Assembly (NCBI RefSeq): GCF_900104025.1 | Contig: NZ_FNIQ01000006.1 | Location: 1-64,000, forward strand | Source: Geodermatophilus sp. DSM 45219 | GTDB taxonomy: Bacteria; Actinomycetota; Actinomycetes; Mycobacteriales; Geodermatophilaceae | DNA: 64,000 nucleotides | Reading direction: 5' to 3' | In this document: positions 1 through 9,241 of the stretch, in pieces | Layout: each line of letters begins with the position of its first letter | Numbering within the stretch: the stretch's first letter is position 1 | Position numbers and translations under genes: made by a program | Notes under the pieces: model-generated | The model's database searches: none | The model's input: the letters and a program-made list of their open reading frames with translations, nothing else | What the model was told of the DNA's origin: nothing

Positions 1-47
1 TGGTACTGCCCCGGAGACGGGGTGGGAGAGTAGGACGCCGCCGGACA
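1..47 (+). rRNA. rrf: 5S ribosomal RNA, 3' end only
   Basis: The first ~47 bases match the 3' part of an actinobacterial 5S rRNA, including the GGTGGGAGAGTAGGACGCCG stretch near the end of the molecule. The 5' part lies outside the window, so an rRNA operon on the + strand ends here. The exact 3' end is estimated to within a few bases. A strong hairpin follows within 10 bases. Confidence 0.9.
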
Positions 48-55
48 ACCATTCC

Positions 56-91
56 ATGAAGGGCCCTCACCACCCGGTGAGGGCCCTTCAT
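56..91 (+). terminator. Terminator of the rRNA operon
   Basis: A perfect 16-bp inverted repeat (ATGAAGGGCCCTCACC and its complement) with a 4-base loop stands immediately behind the 5S rRNA. There is no strong U tract, as is usual in high-GC actinobacteria. Position and stem strength support rRNA operon termination. Confidence 0.9.
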
Positions 92-131
92 GCATCCCCA
101 GGTCGGAGACTGCGACCCCGTCGGTGCGTGG

Positions 132-797
132 TCACCGACGGGCGCGCGGCTCCCGGGTCGTCGCACCCACGTTGTCGGCCAACCACGCGTTCAGCGCGCT
201 GAGCTCGCGCCAGCAGGTGCGTACCTCGTCCAGTGCCCGGCGCTCGTGCAGCCAGTCGGCCGGCTCCCAGCGCCGCGACGCGTGCAGCGACCTGTGCCGC
301 AGCAGGTCGGCGCGGTCGTCGTCCACGCCGAAGCCGGACGGCACCCGCACCAGGCGGTCGCCGTCGATCGCCCAGCCCGCACCGGCGAGGCGGTCGACCT
401 CGGCACGCAGTCGCGGACCCTGCACGTCGTCGGCGACAGCCCGCCGGTAGCGGGCCACCTGGTCGGACTCCAGCCGCCAGCAGCCACCGCCGACCATCAG
501 CCCGTCCGCCGAGATCTGCACGTACCAGGCGCCCGCGCCCCGGCCGTCGGGGTTGACGACCGCGCCCTGGTGGGTCTTGTAAGGCGTCTTGTCGTGGCTG
601 AAGCGGACGTCGCGGTACGGCCGGAACAGCTTCGCGGGACCGAACTCGGCGGCCAGCTCGTCGAGCAGCGCCTGCATCGGCGCCCGCACGGCGTCGTCGT
701 AGGCCCCGCGGTGCTGCGTCCAGTAGGTCCTGCTGTTGTCGGCCTCCAACCCCTCGTAGAAGACCAGCCCCTCGTCGGGGAACCCCTCGAAGCTCAT
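132..797 (-). CDS. DUF2461 (TIGR02453) family protein
   Basis: This 221-residue protein begins [20 protein letters not shown] and has the hallmarks of the DUF2461/TIGR02453 family: the FYxxLxxNNxxxW-like start, a central RDVRFSHDKTPYKTH block and a GGGCWRLES segment. The biochemical role of the family is unknown. It is soluble, with no signal peptide or membrane segment. The ATG was chosen because its last bases overlap the stop of the upstream GNAT gene (ATGA), which implies translational coupling in a two-gene operon. The same frame extends upstream without family similarity. Confidence 0.88.
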   Translation of the reverse strand: MSFEGFPDEGLVFYEGLEADNSRTYWTQHRGAYDDAVRAPMQALLDELAAEFGPAKLFRPYRDVRFSHDKTPYKTHQGAVVNPDGRGAGAWYVQISADGLMVGGGCWRLESDQVARYRRAVADDVQGPRLRAEVDRLAGAGWAIDGDRLVRVPSGFGVDDDRADLLRHRSLHASRRWEPADWLHERRALDEVRTCWRELSALNAWLADNVGATTREPRARR

Positions 798-1393
798 CGA
801 CTCCCGTCCGTGTCCGGTCCGCGCAGCAGCGTGTGCCAGCGGACCTCCCGCAGCGGCACCCCACCGGTGTCCAGCGTGCGCTGCCAACCGTCCCGGGCCC
901 ACCCGGCGGACTCGAAGAAGCCGGCGGAGACGGTGTCCTGCTCCGCCAGCCACACCTGCAGCCGTGCCGTCCCCGCGGCCTCGGCGAGGTCGGCGACGGC
1001 GGCCAGCAGCCGGCTGCCGTGCCCGCGCCGTCCCCACCGGGGCTCGACCAGCAGGGCGGCCACCTCGCTGCTGGGGCCGGCCGGGTGCGGGCGCTCGCCA
1101 GTCGTGAGCTCCGCCGGCCCGTGGGCGGCGAAGCCGACCACGGTGTCGCGTTCCACGGCCACCAGGACGCCGTGGCCCGGCGTCGGCGGCGCCGTCACCG
1201 CCGCCCGCCAGGTCTCGGCGGCCGCCGCCTCGTCCCAGCTGTCGAGGACCTCGACCGGCAGGAGGGAGCGGTACGCCGTCCGCCAGGTCACGGCCTGCAC
1301 GCGGGCGACCGCCTCCGCGTCGTCCGGTCGGGCGGGGCGGACCGACACCTCGGCGGTCCCCGCCCGGCGGGGGAAGGAGGAGGTCGGCTGCAC
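794..1393 (-). CDS. GNAT family N-acetyltransferase
   Basis: This 199-residue protein carries one GNAT domain: N-terminal [15 protein letters not shown], a central [10 protein letters not shown] strand, and the acetyl-CoA pyrophosphate loop [15 protein letters not shown] (R-G-x-G-S/R type), ending in a typical [13 protein letters not shown]-terminal segment. The acceptor substrate cannot be read from sequence. The GTG start at 1393 is supported by a TAGGCT -10 hexamer six bases upstream, so the mRNA is probably leaderless. It leads an operon with the DUF2461 gene, which it overlaps by four bases. Confidence 0.87.
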   Translation of the reverse strand: MQPTSSFPRRAGTAEVSVRPARPDDAEAVARVQAVTWRTAYRSLLPVEVLDSWDEAAAAETWRAAVTAPPTPGHGVLVAVERDTVVGFAAHGPAELTTGERPHPAGPSSEVAALLVEPRWGRRGHGSRLLAAVADLAEAAGTARLQVWLAEQDTVSAGFFESAGWARDGWQRTLDTGGVPLREVRWHTLLRGPDTDGSR

Positions 1394-1399
1394 GTCTGG

Positions 1400-1405
1400 A
1401 GCCTA
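1400..1405 (-). promoter_or_regulatory. -10 element TAGGCT of leaderless GNAT gene
   Basis: On the minus strand TAGGCT ends six bases before the GTG at 1393. This fits the TANNNT -10 consensus and a transcription start on the start codon. Confidence 0.65.
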
Positions 1406-1461
1406 GGCCGACGCAGGGGTCCTCCCGGGGCCGTCAGGGGTCCGGGGCAGGATCGGCGGCC

Positions 1462-2682
1462 GTGGGAGCACCCGTCGCCGACCGGCTGCCGGCCGCGCTG
1501 GCCCGCCGCATCGCACTCGCCGCCCAGGGCCTCGCCGACCCGCGCCCCACGGGTCCGGTCGGCACGCGGCAGCTGCGCCGGGTGGCCGACCGGCTCGCGG
1601 TGCTGCAGGTCGACTCGGTCAACGTGCTGTCCCGGGCGCACTACCTGCCCGCCTTCAGCCGGCTGGGGCCCTACCCCCGCGAGGCGCTCGACGACCTCGC
1701 CGGCCGCCGGGGGGAGTTGTTCGAGTACTGGGCGCACGAGGCCTCGCTGCTGCCGGTGCGGCTGCACCCGCACCTGCGCTGGCGGATGGCGGCGGCCGAG
1801 GAGCACGCCTGGGGCTCGATGGTCCGCATCCAGCGGGAGCGGCCCGGCTACGTGGGTGAGGTGCTCCAGCGGGTGCGCGAGGCCGGCCCGCTCAAGGCCA
1901 GCGACCTCGCCGAGCCGCGGCCCGACCGGCCCGGCAGCATGTGGAACTGGCACGCCGGCAAGACCGCCCTCGAGTGGCTCTTCTACACCGGCGTGGTCAC
2001 CACCCGCGGCCGGACGGCGGGCTTCGAGCGCGTCTACGACCTCACCGAGCGGGTGCTGCCGGCCGCCGTCCTGCAGGCCCCGACGCCGGACCCCGCCGAC
2101 GCCGTCCGCGAGCTCGTGCGCACCGCGTCGCGGGCGCTCGGCGTGGCCACCGAGCGGGACCTGCGCGACTACTTCCGGCTGCGTCCACCGGCGGCCCGCG
2201 CGGCGATCGCCGAGCTGGTCGAGGCGGGGGAGCTGCTCCCGGTCGAGGTGGCCGGCTGGAACGCGCCCGCGTGGCTGGACCCCGCGGCCCGGCGTCCCCG
2301 GTGGGTGCGGGCGCGGGCGCTGCTGAGCCCGTTCGACTCCCTGGTGTGGGAGCGGCCGCGGGTGGAGCGCGTCTTCGGCTTCCGCTACCGGCTGGAGATC
2401 TACACGCCGGCCGCGCAGCGGGTGCACGGCTACTACGTGCTGCCGTTCCTGCTCGGCGACCGGCTGGTCGCCCGGGTCGACCTCAAGGCCGACCGGCAGG
2501 CCGGGGTGCTGCGCGTGCAGGCGGCCTTCGCCGAGGACGGCGCGGACCGCCGCGAGGTGGCGGTGGCGCTCGCCGACGAGCTGGCGCTCATGGCCGGCTG
2601 GATGCGGCTGGACACGGTCGTCGTCGGCGAGCGGGGCGACCTCGCGGCCGCGCTGGCCGACGTCCGTGGTCGGTACAGCTAG
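1462..2682 (+). CDS. YcaQ-type winged-helix DNA glycosylase (crosslink repair family)
   Basis: This 406-residue protein belongs to the YcaQ/AlkZ-like family (COG3214, winged-helix DNA-binding). The N-terminal [32 protein letters not shown] and [12 protein letters not shown] motifs are diagnostic, and the last includes the QxD/Q-type region linked to catalysis in this superfamily. Characterised members (E. coli YcaQ, Streptomyces AlkZ) excise bulky or crosslinked alkyl-purines. The C-terminal part ([36 protein letters not shown]) is also family-typical. GTG start. The stop overlaps the stop of the convergent DUF1232 gene. The substrate here is inferred from family only. Confidence 0.85.
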   Translation: MGAPVADRLPAALARRIALAAQGLADPRPTGPVGTRQLRRVADRLAVLQVDSVNVLSRAHYLPAFSRLGPYPREALDDLAGRRGELFEYWAHEASLLPVRLHPHLRWRMAAAEEHAWGSMVRIQRERPGYVGEVLQRVREAGPLKASDLAEPRPDRPGSMWNWHAGKTALEWLFYTGVVTTRGRTAGFERVYDLTERVLPAAVLQAPTPDPADAVRELVRTASRALGVATERDLRDYFRLRPPAARAAIAELVEAGELLPVEVAGWNAPAWLDPAARRPRWVRARALLSPFDSLVWERPRVERVFGFRYRLEIYTPAAQRVHGYYVLPFLLGDRLVARVDLKADRQAGVLRVQAAFAEDGADRREVAVALADELALMAGWMRLDTVVVGERGDLAAALADVRGRYS

Positions 2683-3077
2683 CGGCCGGCCAGCCGGCGG
2701 ACGACGGCCAGGCCCGCCGGGCCACCGGGCCACCAGCGCTCCAGGGCCGCGTCCCCGGCCGCCCGCACCACCGAGCGCAGCACGAGGGCCACCACGACGA
2801 CGTCGTCGGCGTAGCCGAGCACCGGGACCACGTCGGGGACCAGGTCCAGCGGCGACAGCAGGTAGCCCAGCAGCAGCCAGAGCCGCAGCCGCACACCCCG
2901 GGGCAGGGACCGGTCGGCGGCGAGCCGGCGCACCAGCCGGACCAGGTCGGGCAGCAGCCGCAGCGCCTCGCGGACGGTGAGGTCCGGCGGCCGGGCCCGC
3001 CACAGCAGCAGGAGCAGGGCGGCCCAGAGCAGGAGCAGGCCGCCGGCGACCGCGACGAGGGCACCCCACCACTCCAC
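2679..3077 (-). CDS. DUF1232 (YkvA-like) small membrane protein
   Basis: The 132 residues show an N-terminal hydrophobic helix at about residues 5-27 and then the DUF1232 signature [24 protein letters not shown] at about 70-95, with a second hydrophobic stretch following. The function of DUF1232 proteins is not established. The GTG start at 3077 has CAGACT seven bases upstream, a weak -10 match. The gene converges with the glycosylase gene, the two stops sharing two bases. Confidence 0.85.
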   Translation of the reverse strand: MEWWGALVAVAGGLLLLWAALLLLLWRARPPDLTVREALRLLPDLVRLVRRLAADRSLPRGVRLRLWLLLGYLLSPLDLVPDVVPVLGYADDVVVVALVLRSVVRAAGDAALERWWPGGPAGLAVVRRLAGR

Positions 3078-3153
3078 GGGGACGAGTCTGGCCGGTGGGG
3101 CAGGAGCGGTCGGCAGGTGACCGGTGTCGCGGCCGGGTGTCGGCGGCCGGCCG

Positions 3154-3159
3154 TAGGCT
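3154..3159 (+). promoter_or_regulatory. -10 element TAGGCT of leaderless thyA
   Basis: TAGGCT ends seven bases before the thyA GTG at 3167, with no Shine-Dalgarno sequence in between. This also decides the start. Confidence 0.65.
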
Positions 3160-3166
3160 CGGGCGC

Positions 3167-3985
3167 GTGACGAGCGCGACCGACGGCCCGATCGACACCC
3201 AGTACGAGGACCTGCTGCGCCGGGTGCTCGAGCAGGGCACCCCGAAGCAGGACCGGACGGGCACCGGCACGGTGAGCCTGTTCGGCGAGCGGCTGCGCTA
3301 CGACCTGTCCGAGCGGTTCCCGCTCGTCACGACCAAGTCGGTGCACTTCCGGTCGATCGCCTACGAGCTGCTGTGGTTCCTCCGCGGGGACAGCAACGTC
3401 CGCTGGCTGCAGGAGAACCGGGTCAGCATCTGGGACGAGTGGGCCTCGCCGGAGGGTGAGCTGGGGCCGGTGTACGGCGTCCAGTGGCGGTCCTGGCCCA
3501 CGCCCGGCGGCGCGCACGTCGACCAGATCGCCGGCGTCCTGGAGACGTTGCGCACCGACCCCGACTCGCGGCGCATGGTCGTCTCCGCCTGGAACGTCGC
3601 CGCGCTGCCCGACATGGCGCTCGCGCCGTGCCACGCGCTGTTCCAGTTCCACGTCGCCGACGGCCGGCTGTCCTGCCAGCTCTACCAGCGCAGCGCCGAC
3701 ATGTTCCTCGGCGTGCCGTTCAACATCGCCAGCTACGCGCTGCTCACCCGCATGGTCGCCGACCAGGTCGGGCTGGCCCCGGGCGACTTCATCTGGGTCG
3801 GCGGCGACTGCCACGTGTACGGCAACCACGTCGACCAGGTCCGCGAGCAGCTCTCCCGCGAGGTGCTGGCCTTCCCGGCCCTCGACCTCGCCCCGGCCCC
3901 CTCGCTGTTCGAGTACACCTACGAGCACTTCACGCTGCGCGACTACCGGCACCACCCGGCGATCCGCGCGGCGGTGGCGGTCTGA
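3167..3985 (+). CDS. thyA: Thymidylate synthase
   Basis: The 272-residue product converts dUMP to dTMP with 5,10-methylene-tetrahydrofolate. It contains the phosphate-binding DRTGTGT loop, the [15 protein letters not shown] segment, the catalytic cysteine in [13 protein letters not shown], the [19 protein letters not shown] helix and the [12 protein letters not shown] motif. Length matches bacterial ThyA. The GTG start at 3167 is preferred over earlier in-frame codons because a TAGGCT -10 lies seven bases upstream and family similarity begins right after it. dfrA follows four bases after the stop, so the two genes that spend and regenerate folate are co-transcribed. Confidence 0.97.
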   Translation: MTSATDGPIDTQYEDLLRRVLEQGTPKQDRTGTGTVSLFGERLRYDLSERFPLVTTKSVHFRSIAYELLWFLRGDSNVRWLQENRVSIWDEWASPEGELGPVYGVQWRSWPTPGGAHVDQIAGVLETLRTDPDSRRMVVSAWNVAALPDMALAPCHALFQFHVADGRLSCQLYQRSADMFLGVPFNIASYALLTRMVADQVGLAPGDFIWVGGDCHVYGNHVDQVREQLSREVLAFPALDLAPAPSLFEYTYEHFTLRDYRHHPAIRAAVAV

Positions 3986-3989
3986 GCGC

Positions 3990-4520
3990 GTGACGATCGG
4001 GTTGGTCTGGGCGCAGGCCCGCGGCGGCGTCATCGGCGCCGACGGCCGGCTGCCCTGGCACCTGCCCGAGGACCTCCGGCTGTTCCGCGAGCTGACCACC
4101 GGCGCCACCGTCGTCATGGGCCGGCGCACCTGGGAGTCGCTGCCGGAGCGGTTCCGGCCGCTGCCCGGACGGCGCAACGTCGTCCTCACCACCGACCGGT
4201 CCTGGGCCGCCGACGGCGCCCAGCCGGCCGCCGGGGTGGCCGACGTGCTGGCCCGCCCGGACGACGGCGACCTCTGGGTGATCGGCGGCGGCCGGGTCTA
4301 CGCCGCGTTCCTGCCGCACGCCGACCGGGTGGTGGTCACCGACGTCGACACCGCGGTCGCCGGCGACACCTGGGCCCCGGAGCTGGGCCGGGAGTGGGTG
4401 CGGGTCTCGCGCAGCCCGGGGACCGGCTGGACGGCGTCGTCCACCGGGTTGCGGTACGCGGTGTCGGAGTACCGGCGCGCTGCGACCGACGCCGGCGTGC
4501 CCGCCGGCGCGGGTCGGTAG
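3990..4520 (+). CDS. folA: Dihydrofolate reductase
   Basis: This is a 176-residue NADPH-dependent reductase of dihydrofolate. Family motifs are GGVIGADGRLPWHLPEDL near the N-terminus with the conserved Asp/Glu region, the cofactor-binding MGRRTWESLP, and the WVIGGGRVYAAFL glycine-rich loop. It starts at GTG (VTIGLVWAQ), four bases after thyA, which fits a thyA-folA operon that recycles the dihydrofolate made by ThyA. The C-terminal 15 residues are poorly conserved. Confidence 0.95.
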   Translation: MTIGLVWAQARGGVIGADGRLPWHLPEDLRLFRELTTGATVVMGRRTWESLPERFRPLPGRRNVVLTTDRSWAADGAQPAAGVADVLARPDDGDLWVIGGGRVYAAFLPHADRVVVTDVDTAVAGDTWAPELGREWVRVSRSPGTGWTASSTGLRYAVSEYRRAATDAGVPAGAGR

Positions 4521-4523
4521 ATT
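4518..4523 (+). promoter_or_regulatory. -10 element TAGATT of leaderless dapA
   Basis: TAGATT spans the folA stop codon and ends six bases before the dapA ATG at 4530, so dapA has its own leaderless promoter. Confidence 0.6.
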
Positions 4524-4529
4524 CGAGGC

Positions 4530-5426
4530 ATGACCAGCGACCCCGCCCGGCCCTTCGGCCGTGTGCTCACGGCGATGGTGACGCCCTTCGCCGAGGACGG
4601 CTCGATCGACCTCGCGGGTGCCCAGGAACTGGCCGCGCACCTGGTCGACCGGCAGGCGCACGACGGTCTGGTGGTGCTCGGCACCACGGGCGAGGCGCCC
4701 ACCCTGAGCGACGGCGAGCAGTCCGCCGTCCTCGAGGCGGTGCTCGACGCCGTGGGCGACCGCGCCGTCGTGGTGGCCGGCGTCGGCACCAACGACACCG
4801 CGCACTCCATCGAGAACGCCCGGCGGGCCGAGCGCCTGGGCGCGGACGGCCTGCTCGTCGTGACGCCGTACTACAACAAGCCGCCGCAGGCCGGGCTGCT
4901 GCGCCACTTCACCGCCGTGGCCGACGCCACCGACCTGCCGGTGATGCTCTACGACATCCCGCCGCGTTCGGTCGTCCCCATCGAGGTGGACACGCTCGCC
5001 CGACTGGCCGAGCACCCGCGCATCGTCGCGGTGAAGGACGCCAAGGGCGACTTCGGCGCGGTGATGCGGACCCTCGCCCGCACCGACCTCGCGTACTACA
5101 GCGGCGAGGACCTGCTCAACCTGCCGCTGCTCGCGGTCGGCGCGGTCGGCGTCGTGAGCGTCGCCGGCCACCTCGTCGGCCCGCGGCTGGCCGAGCTGAT
5201 CACCGCCGTCGAGTCCGGCGACCTGGTCAAGGCCCGGGCGGTCAACGAGAGCCTGCTGCCGGTCTACACCGGCCTCTTCCGCACCCAGGGCGTCATCCTG
5301 ACCAAGGCGGCGCTGCACGAGCTCGGCCTGCCGGCCGGGCCCGTGCGCCCGCCGCTGGTCGACGCCACCCCCGAACAACGCGCGCAGCTGCGCACCGACC
5401 TCGCCGACGGAGGCATCCACCTGTGA
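4530..5426 (+). CDS. dapA: 4-hydroxy-tetrahydrodipicolinate synthase
   Basis: The 298-residue enzyme condenses pyruvate with aspartate semialdehyde in the lysine/diaminopimelate pathway that feeds peptidoglycan. It has the LGTTGEAPTLSDGE substrate motif, PYYNKPPQAGLLRHF with the catalytic tyrosine, LYDIPPRS, and the Schiff-base lysine in IVAVKDAKGDFG. Length is standard. dapF, a later step, is about 46 kb downstream. RNase J begins 10 bases after the stop, a neighbourhood shared with mycobacteria. Confidence 0.97.
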   Translation: MTSDPARPFGRVLTAMVTPFAEDGSIDLAGAQELAAHLVDRQAHDGLVVLGTTGEAPTLSDGEQSAVLEAVLDAVGDRAVVVAGVGTNDTAHSIENARRAERLGADGLLVVTPYYNKPPQAGLLRHFTAVADATDLPVMLYDIPPRSVVPIEVDTLARLAEHPRIVAVKDAKGDFGAVMRTLARTDLAYYSGEDLLNLPLLAVGAVGVVSVAGHLVGPRLAELITAVESGDLVKARAVNESLLPVYTGLFRTQGVILTKAALHELGLPAGPVRPPLVDATPEQRAQLRTDLADGGIHL

Positions 5427-5436
5427 GCACGACCTC

Positions 5437-7137
5437 GTGACCGCCTCGACCACCCAGCCCCACCTGGACCTGCAGGCGCCGCCGCCGCTGCCCGAGGGCG
5501 GGCTGCGTGTCATGGCGCTCGGCGGTCTCGGGGAGATCGGCCGCAACATGGCCGTGCTCGAGTTCGACGGCAAGCTGCTGGTCATCGACTGCGGGGTGCT
5601 GTTCCCCGAGGCCGAGCAGCCCGGCGTCGACCTGATCCTCCCGGACTTCGGCGTCATCGAGCACCGGCTCGACGACGTCGTGGCCGTCGTCCTCACCCAC
5701 GGGCACGAGGACCACATCGGCGCGATCCCCTACCTGCTGCGCATGCGTCGCGACATCCCGCTCGTCGGTTCCCGGTTCACCCTCGCGCTGGTCAGGGCCA
5801 AGCTGCGCGAGCACCGGCTGGACCCGGTGCTGGTGGAGGTGGCGGCCAACGACGACCACGTCGCCGGCCCGTTCCACTGCGAGTTCATCTCGGTCAACCA
5901 CTCGATCCCCGACGCGCTGGCCGTCGCCGTCCACACGCCGGCCGGGGTCCTGGTGCACACCGGCGACTTCAAGATGGACCAGCTCCCGCTGGACGGCGTC
6001 CTCACCGACCTCGGCGCCTTCGCCCGGCTGGGGCTGGAGGGCATCGACCTGCTGCTCGCCGACTCCACCAACGCGGAGATCCCCGGCTTCGTCACCCCCG
6101 AGCGCTCGATCGGGCCGGTCCTGGAGGACGTGTTCCGCCGGGCCACCCAGCGGCTGATCGTCTCCAGCTTCGCCAGCCACGTGCACCGGATCCAGCAGGT
6201 GCTCGACGCCGCCGAGACGCACGGCCGCAAGGTCGCCCTGGTCGGCCGCTCGATGGTGCGGAACATGGGGGTGGCCCGCGACCTCGGGCTGCTGCGGGTC
6301 GCCCCGGGGCTCATGGTCAGCCTCGACGAGGCGACCAGCATGCCCCCGGAGCAGGTCGTGCTGGTCAGCACCGGGTCGCAGGGCGAGCCGCTGTCGGCCC
6401 TCGGGCGGATGGCCCGCGGCGAGCACCACCAGGTGACCATCGAGGCGGGCGACACCATCGTGCTGGCCTCCTCGCTGGTGCCCGGCAACGAGACCGCCGT
6501 CTACAAGGTCATCAACGGCCTGGCCCGGCTCGGCGCCACCGTCGTGCACAAGGAGACCGCGCGGGTGCACGTCTCCGGCCACGCGCCGGCCGGCGAGCTG
6601 CGGACGCTGCTCAACGTCGCCAAGCCGCGGTACCTGATGCCGGTGCACGGCGAGTGGCGGCACCTGCGCGCCCACGCGGCGCTCGCCGAGGAGACCGGGA
6701 TGGCGCGCGACCGCGTGATCCTCGCCGAGGACGGCGTCGTCGTGGACCTGGTCGACGGCAAGGCGTCGATCGTCGGGTCGGTGCCGGTCGGCGACGTCTA
6801 CGTCGACGGCCTGAACGTGGGCGACGTGGGGGAGGAGTCGCTGCAGGAGCGGCGGATCCTCGGCGACGAGGGGTTCGTCGCGCTCACCGTCGTCATCGAG
6901 CCGTCGACGCGGACGATCGTGCGGCCGGTGCACCTCTCCGCCCGCGGCTTCGCCGACGACCCCTCGGTCTTCGACCCGGCGCTGCAGCTGGTCGAGGAGA
7001 GCCTGCGCCGCACGCTGGCCGACGGCGAGACCGACCCGCACCGGCTCTCCCAGGTGATCCGCCGGACGATCGGCAAGTGGGTGTCGGACACCTACCGCCG
7101 CCGTCCCATGATCATCCCGACCGTCCTCGAGGTCTGA
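5437..7137 (+). CDS. rnj: Ribonuclease J
   Basis: The 566-residue product is a metallo-beta-lactamase/beta-CASP ribonuclease for mRNA turnover and rRNA maturation. The metal-binding HxHxDH motif appears as LTHGHEDHIGAIPYL, followed by VHTGDFKMD, the beta-CASP segment VSSFASHVHRIQQVL, GSQGEP, and the conserved HVSGHAPAGELRTLLNVAKP and MPVHGEWRHL motifs. Length is typical. The GTG start lies 10 bases after dapA, so the gene probably shares the dapA transcript. No frameshift or missing catalytic residue is seen. Confidence 0.97.
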   Translation: MTASTTQPHLDLQAPPPLPEGGLRVMALGGLGEIGRNMAVLEFDGKLLVIDCGVLFPEAEQPGVDLILPDFGVIEHRLDDVVAVVLTHGHEDHIGAIPYLLRMRRDIPLVGSRFTLALVRAKLREHRLDPVLVEVAANDDHVAGPFHCEFISVNHSIPDALAVAVHTPAGVLVHTGDFKMDQLPLDGVLTDLGAFARLGLEGIDLLLADSTNAEIPGFVTPERSIGPVLEDVFRRATQRLIVSSFASHVHRIQQVLDAAETHGRKVALVGRSMVRNMGVARDLGLLRVAPGLMVSLDEATSMPPEQVVLVSTGSQGEPLSALGRMARGEHHQVTIEAGDTIVLASSLVPGNETAVYKVINGLARLGATVVHKETARVHVSGHAPAGELRTLLNVAKPRYLMPVHGEWRHLRAHAALAEETGMARDRVILAEDGVVVDLVDGKASIVGSVPVGDVYVDGLNVGDVGEESLQERRILGDEGFVALTVVIEPSTRTIVRPVHLSARGFADDPSVFDPALQLVEESLRRTLADGETDPHRLSQVIRRTIGKWVSDTYRRRPMIIPTVLEV

Positions 7138-7216
7138 CCGAACGCGACCGAGATCACCCGCGTATGCCCCCTCGTCCGGTGCCCACCGTCGGGCGCCGCC
7201 ATCCGAGGGAGAACCG

Positions 7217-8518
7217 ATGCGCACCACATCACGGGCGGGGGCCGTGGCGACCGCACTGGCCGTCGCCCTGCTGACCGCGAGCCCCGCCCTGGCGCACGAC
7301 GGCGGGCGGTCCGGCGAGGGCGAGCGGTACCAGGTCACGACCCGGTCGGACACCGTCGACGCCAAGCCGGGCGACGGAACGTGCGCCGACGCGGCCCGGA
7401 AGTGCTCGCTGCGGGCCGCGGTGCAGGAGGCCAACGCCTCCGGCGGCGGACGGATCGAGCTCGGGAAGGGCAGGTACGCGCTGGGCCTGCGCGGGGCCGA
7501 GGACGCGGCGGGGTCCGGTGACCTCGACGTCACGTCCCGCATCACGGTCAGCGGGGACGGCGCCACCGTGGACGCGGCCGGGATCGACCGGGTACTCGAC
7601 GTGCGGACCGGGGGCTCGCTGACCCTGCGCCACCTCACCGTGACCGGGGGCGTGGCCCCGCGGGAGGGCGACTCGGACGCGGGGTCCGGCGGCGGCGTGC
7701 GCAACGCCGGCACGCTCGTCGTGGACCGCAGCACGGTCACCGGCAACAGCGCGGCCCGGGCCGGTGGCGGCATCGAGGCCGTCGCGGGGTCGGAGACCAC
7801 GCTGACCCGCGCCACGCTGTCGGGGAACAGCACCGGCCCGACCCCCGGCAACGGCGGCGGCCTGCACCTGACCGGCGCGGGCACGGTGCACGTCGACCGG
7901 ACCACGGTCACCGGCAACACCGCGGCGGCCGAGGGTGGCGGCCTGTGGAACTCCGCGACCGGGACGATGACGGTGGAGCGCAGCACCGTCGAGCGCAACA
8001 CCGCCAGCGGGCCGGCGGCCGACCAGGGCGGCGGTGGGCTGTTCAACGACGGCGGCACGCTGACCGTCGTCCGCTCGGAGGTCCGGCACAACGTCGCCGA
8101 CGGCACGAGCGGCTCCGGCGGCGGCATCCTCAACGACGGCGGCACGCTGGTCGTCGAGCGCACGGTCGTGAAGGGCAACTCGGCGAAGCGGGCCGGCGGC
8201 GGCATCGAGGCCGACGCCGGGACGACGCGGTTGGAGCGCACCGACCTCACCGGCAACTCGACCGGGGCCAACCCGGGCAACGGCGGCGGCCTGCACCTCA
8301 CCGGTGCCGGCCAGGTCCGGATCGACCGCGGGTCGGTCACCGGCAACAGCGCGGCGGCCGAGGGCGGTGGGCTGTGGAACTCCGAGACCGGGACGATGAC
8401 GGTCACCCGCACCGAGATCCGCCGCAACACCGCCCCGGTCGGGCCGGACGTGTTCCAGGACGGGAACGGCAGGGGCTTCACCGTCGACGGGCGCACCGTC
8501 CCCGCGAACGGCAGCTGA
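7217..8518 (+). CDS. Secreted CSLREA-domain right-handed beta-helix protein
   Basis: The 433-residue protein opens with a Sec signal peptide (MRTTSRAGAVATALAVALLTA, cleavage after ALA near residue 27). A CSLREA module follows at about residues 50-75 (DGTCADAARKCSLRAAVQEANA), and then glycine-rich beta-helix turns of the G-N-S-A-A/GGGLW type fill the rest. A block of about 100 residues occurs twice with a period of 143 codons (about 211 and 354). There is no anchor or sorting motif, so the mature protein is probably released or cell-wall associated. The ligand is unknown; polysaccharide binding or adhesion are possibilities only. The start is supported by GAGGGAGA eight bases before the ATG. 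Confidence 0.88.
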   Translation: MRTTSRAGAVATALAVALLTASPALAHDGGRSGEGERYQVTTRSDTVDAKPGDGTCADAARKCSLRAAVQEANASGGGRIELGKGRYALGLRGAEDAAGSGDLDVTSRITVSGDGATVDAAGIDRVLDVRTGGSLTLRHLTVTGGVAPREGDSDAGSGGGVRNAGTLVVDRSTVTGNSAARAGGGIEAVAGSETTLTRATLSGNSTGPTPGNGGGLHLTGAGTVHVDRTTVTGNTAAAEGGGLWNSATGTMTVERSTVERNTASGPAADQGGGGLFNDGGTLTVVRSEVRHNVADGTSGSGGGILNDGGTLVVERTVVKGNSAKRAGGGIEADAGTTRLERTDLTGNSTGANPGNGGGLHLTGAGQVRIDRGSVTGNSAAAEGGGLWNSETGTMTVTRTEIRRNTAPVGPDVFQDGNGRGFTVDGRTVPANGS

Positions 8519-8534
8519 CGCTCCTGCCCACCAG

Positions 8535-8568
8535 CGGCGCCGGGACCTCGTACGGGGTCCCGGCGCCG
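8535..8568. terminator. Bidirectional terminator hairpin
   Basis: A perfect 13-bp stem (CGGCGCCGGGACC and its complement) with an 8-base loop lies between the converging beta-helix and anti-sigma genes. Because the repeat is symmetric it can act on both transcripts. Confidence 0.85.
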
Positions 8569-8575
8569 CCGGCGT

Positions 8576-9241
8576 TCAGAGCTGCGAGCTGGCCACCACG
8601 GTGCCCTCGGCGTCGACGACCCGGAACCCGGTCGCGTCCTCCCGGAGGACCGAGGAGTTGAGGTTGCAGCGCAGCTCCGCGGGGCCGACGCCGAGGAACT
8701 GGCCGGCGGGCACCGGGGTGCCGTCCTCGTCGGTCACCACGACCCGGTAGACCTCGCCGGCGGTGAAGCCCTCGCCGACCAGCCGCACTTCCACGCCCCA
8801 CGTGTGCGGGACGACGTCGGCGCGCGCCTCGATGTCGGTCACGGCGACCTGCACGGCCACCGGTTCCAGCGGCAGCGGGTCGGGCACCGGGCGGGCCAGC
8901 CACCCGGCACCGAAGCCGGCCGCGGCGATCCCCACGACGGCGGCCGCGGCCAGCGCCCGCCGCGACGTCCCCCGGCGCCGGCGCAGCGGTGCCTCCGCCG
9001 CGATCCGGGCCAGCACGGCGTCCCCGAGGCCGGCCGGCGGTGCCGGCTGCTCGTCCAGGCGGTCGGGGTCCACGCCGGCCAGCCGGGCGGTGAGCGGGGT
9101 CAGCCCGGCCAGCTCGGCCCGGCAGGCGGCACAGCCGTCCAGGTGCGCACGCACCGCGGCCCGCTCCTCCGGCGTCCCGTGCCCGAGGGCGTACCAGCCC
9201 AGCTGCTCGCGCATCCCGCGGTGCTCCCCACCCTCGGTCAC
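8576..9241 (-). CDS. Anti-sigma factor (RskA-like, zinc-finger type)
   Basis: The 221-residue protein has an N-terminal anti-sigma domain with the H-x3-C-x2-C zinc motif (VRAHLDGCAACRAEL, about residues 30-45), one membrane helix at about residues 105-125 (ALAAAAVVGIAAAGFGAGWL) and an extracytoplasmic RskA-type C-terminal domain. It should hold the adjacent ECF sigma factor inactive at the membrane until an outside signal triggers release. The GTG start overlaps the sigma stop by four bases (GTGA), so the two are translationally coupled. Only the pairing is firm; the signal is unknown. Confidence 0.88.
   Translation of the reverse strand: MTEGGEHRGMREQLGWYALGHGTPEERAAVRAHLDGCAACRAELAGLTPLTARLAGVDPDRLDEQPAPPAGLGDAVLARIAAEAPLRRRRGTSRRALAAAAVVGIAAAGFGAGWLARPVPDPLPLEPVAVQVAVTDIEARADVVPHTWGVEVRLVGEGFTAGEVYRVVVTDEDGTPVPAGQFLGVGPAELRCNLNSSVLREDATGFRVVDAEGTVVASSQL

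Noticed and set aside
5293..8496. Very long open frame antisense to rnj and the beta-helix gene
   Set aside because: In DNA this GC-rich, stops are rare on the opposite strand; its translation is Arg/Pro/Val-rich without family motifs and covers well-supported genes.
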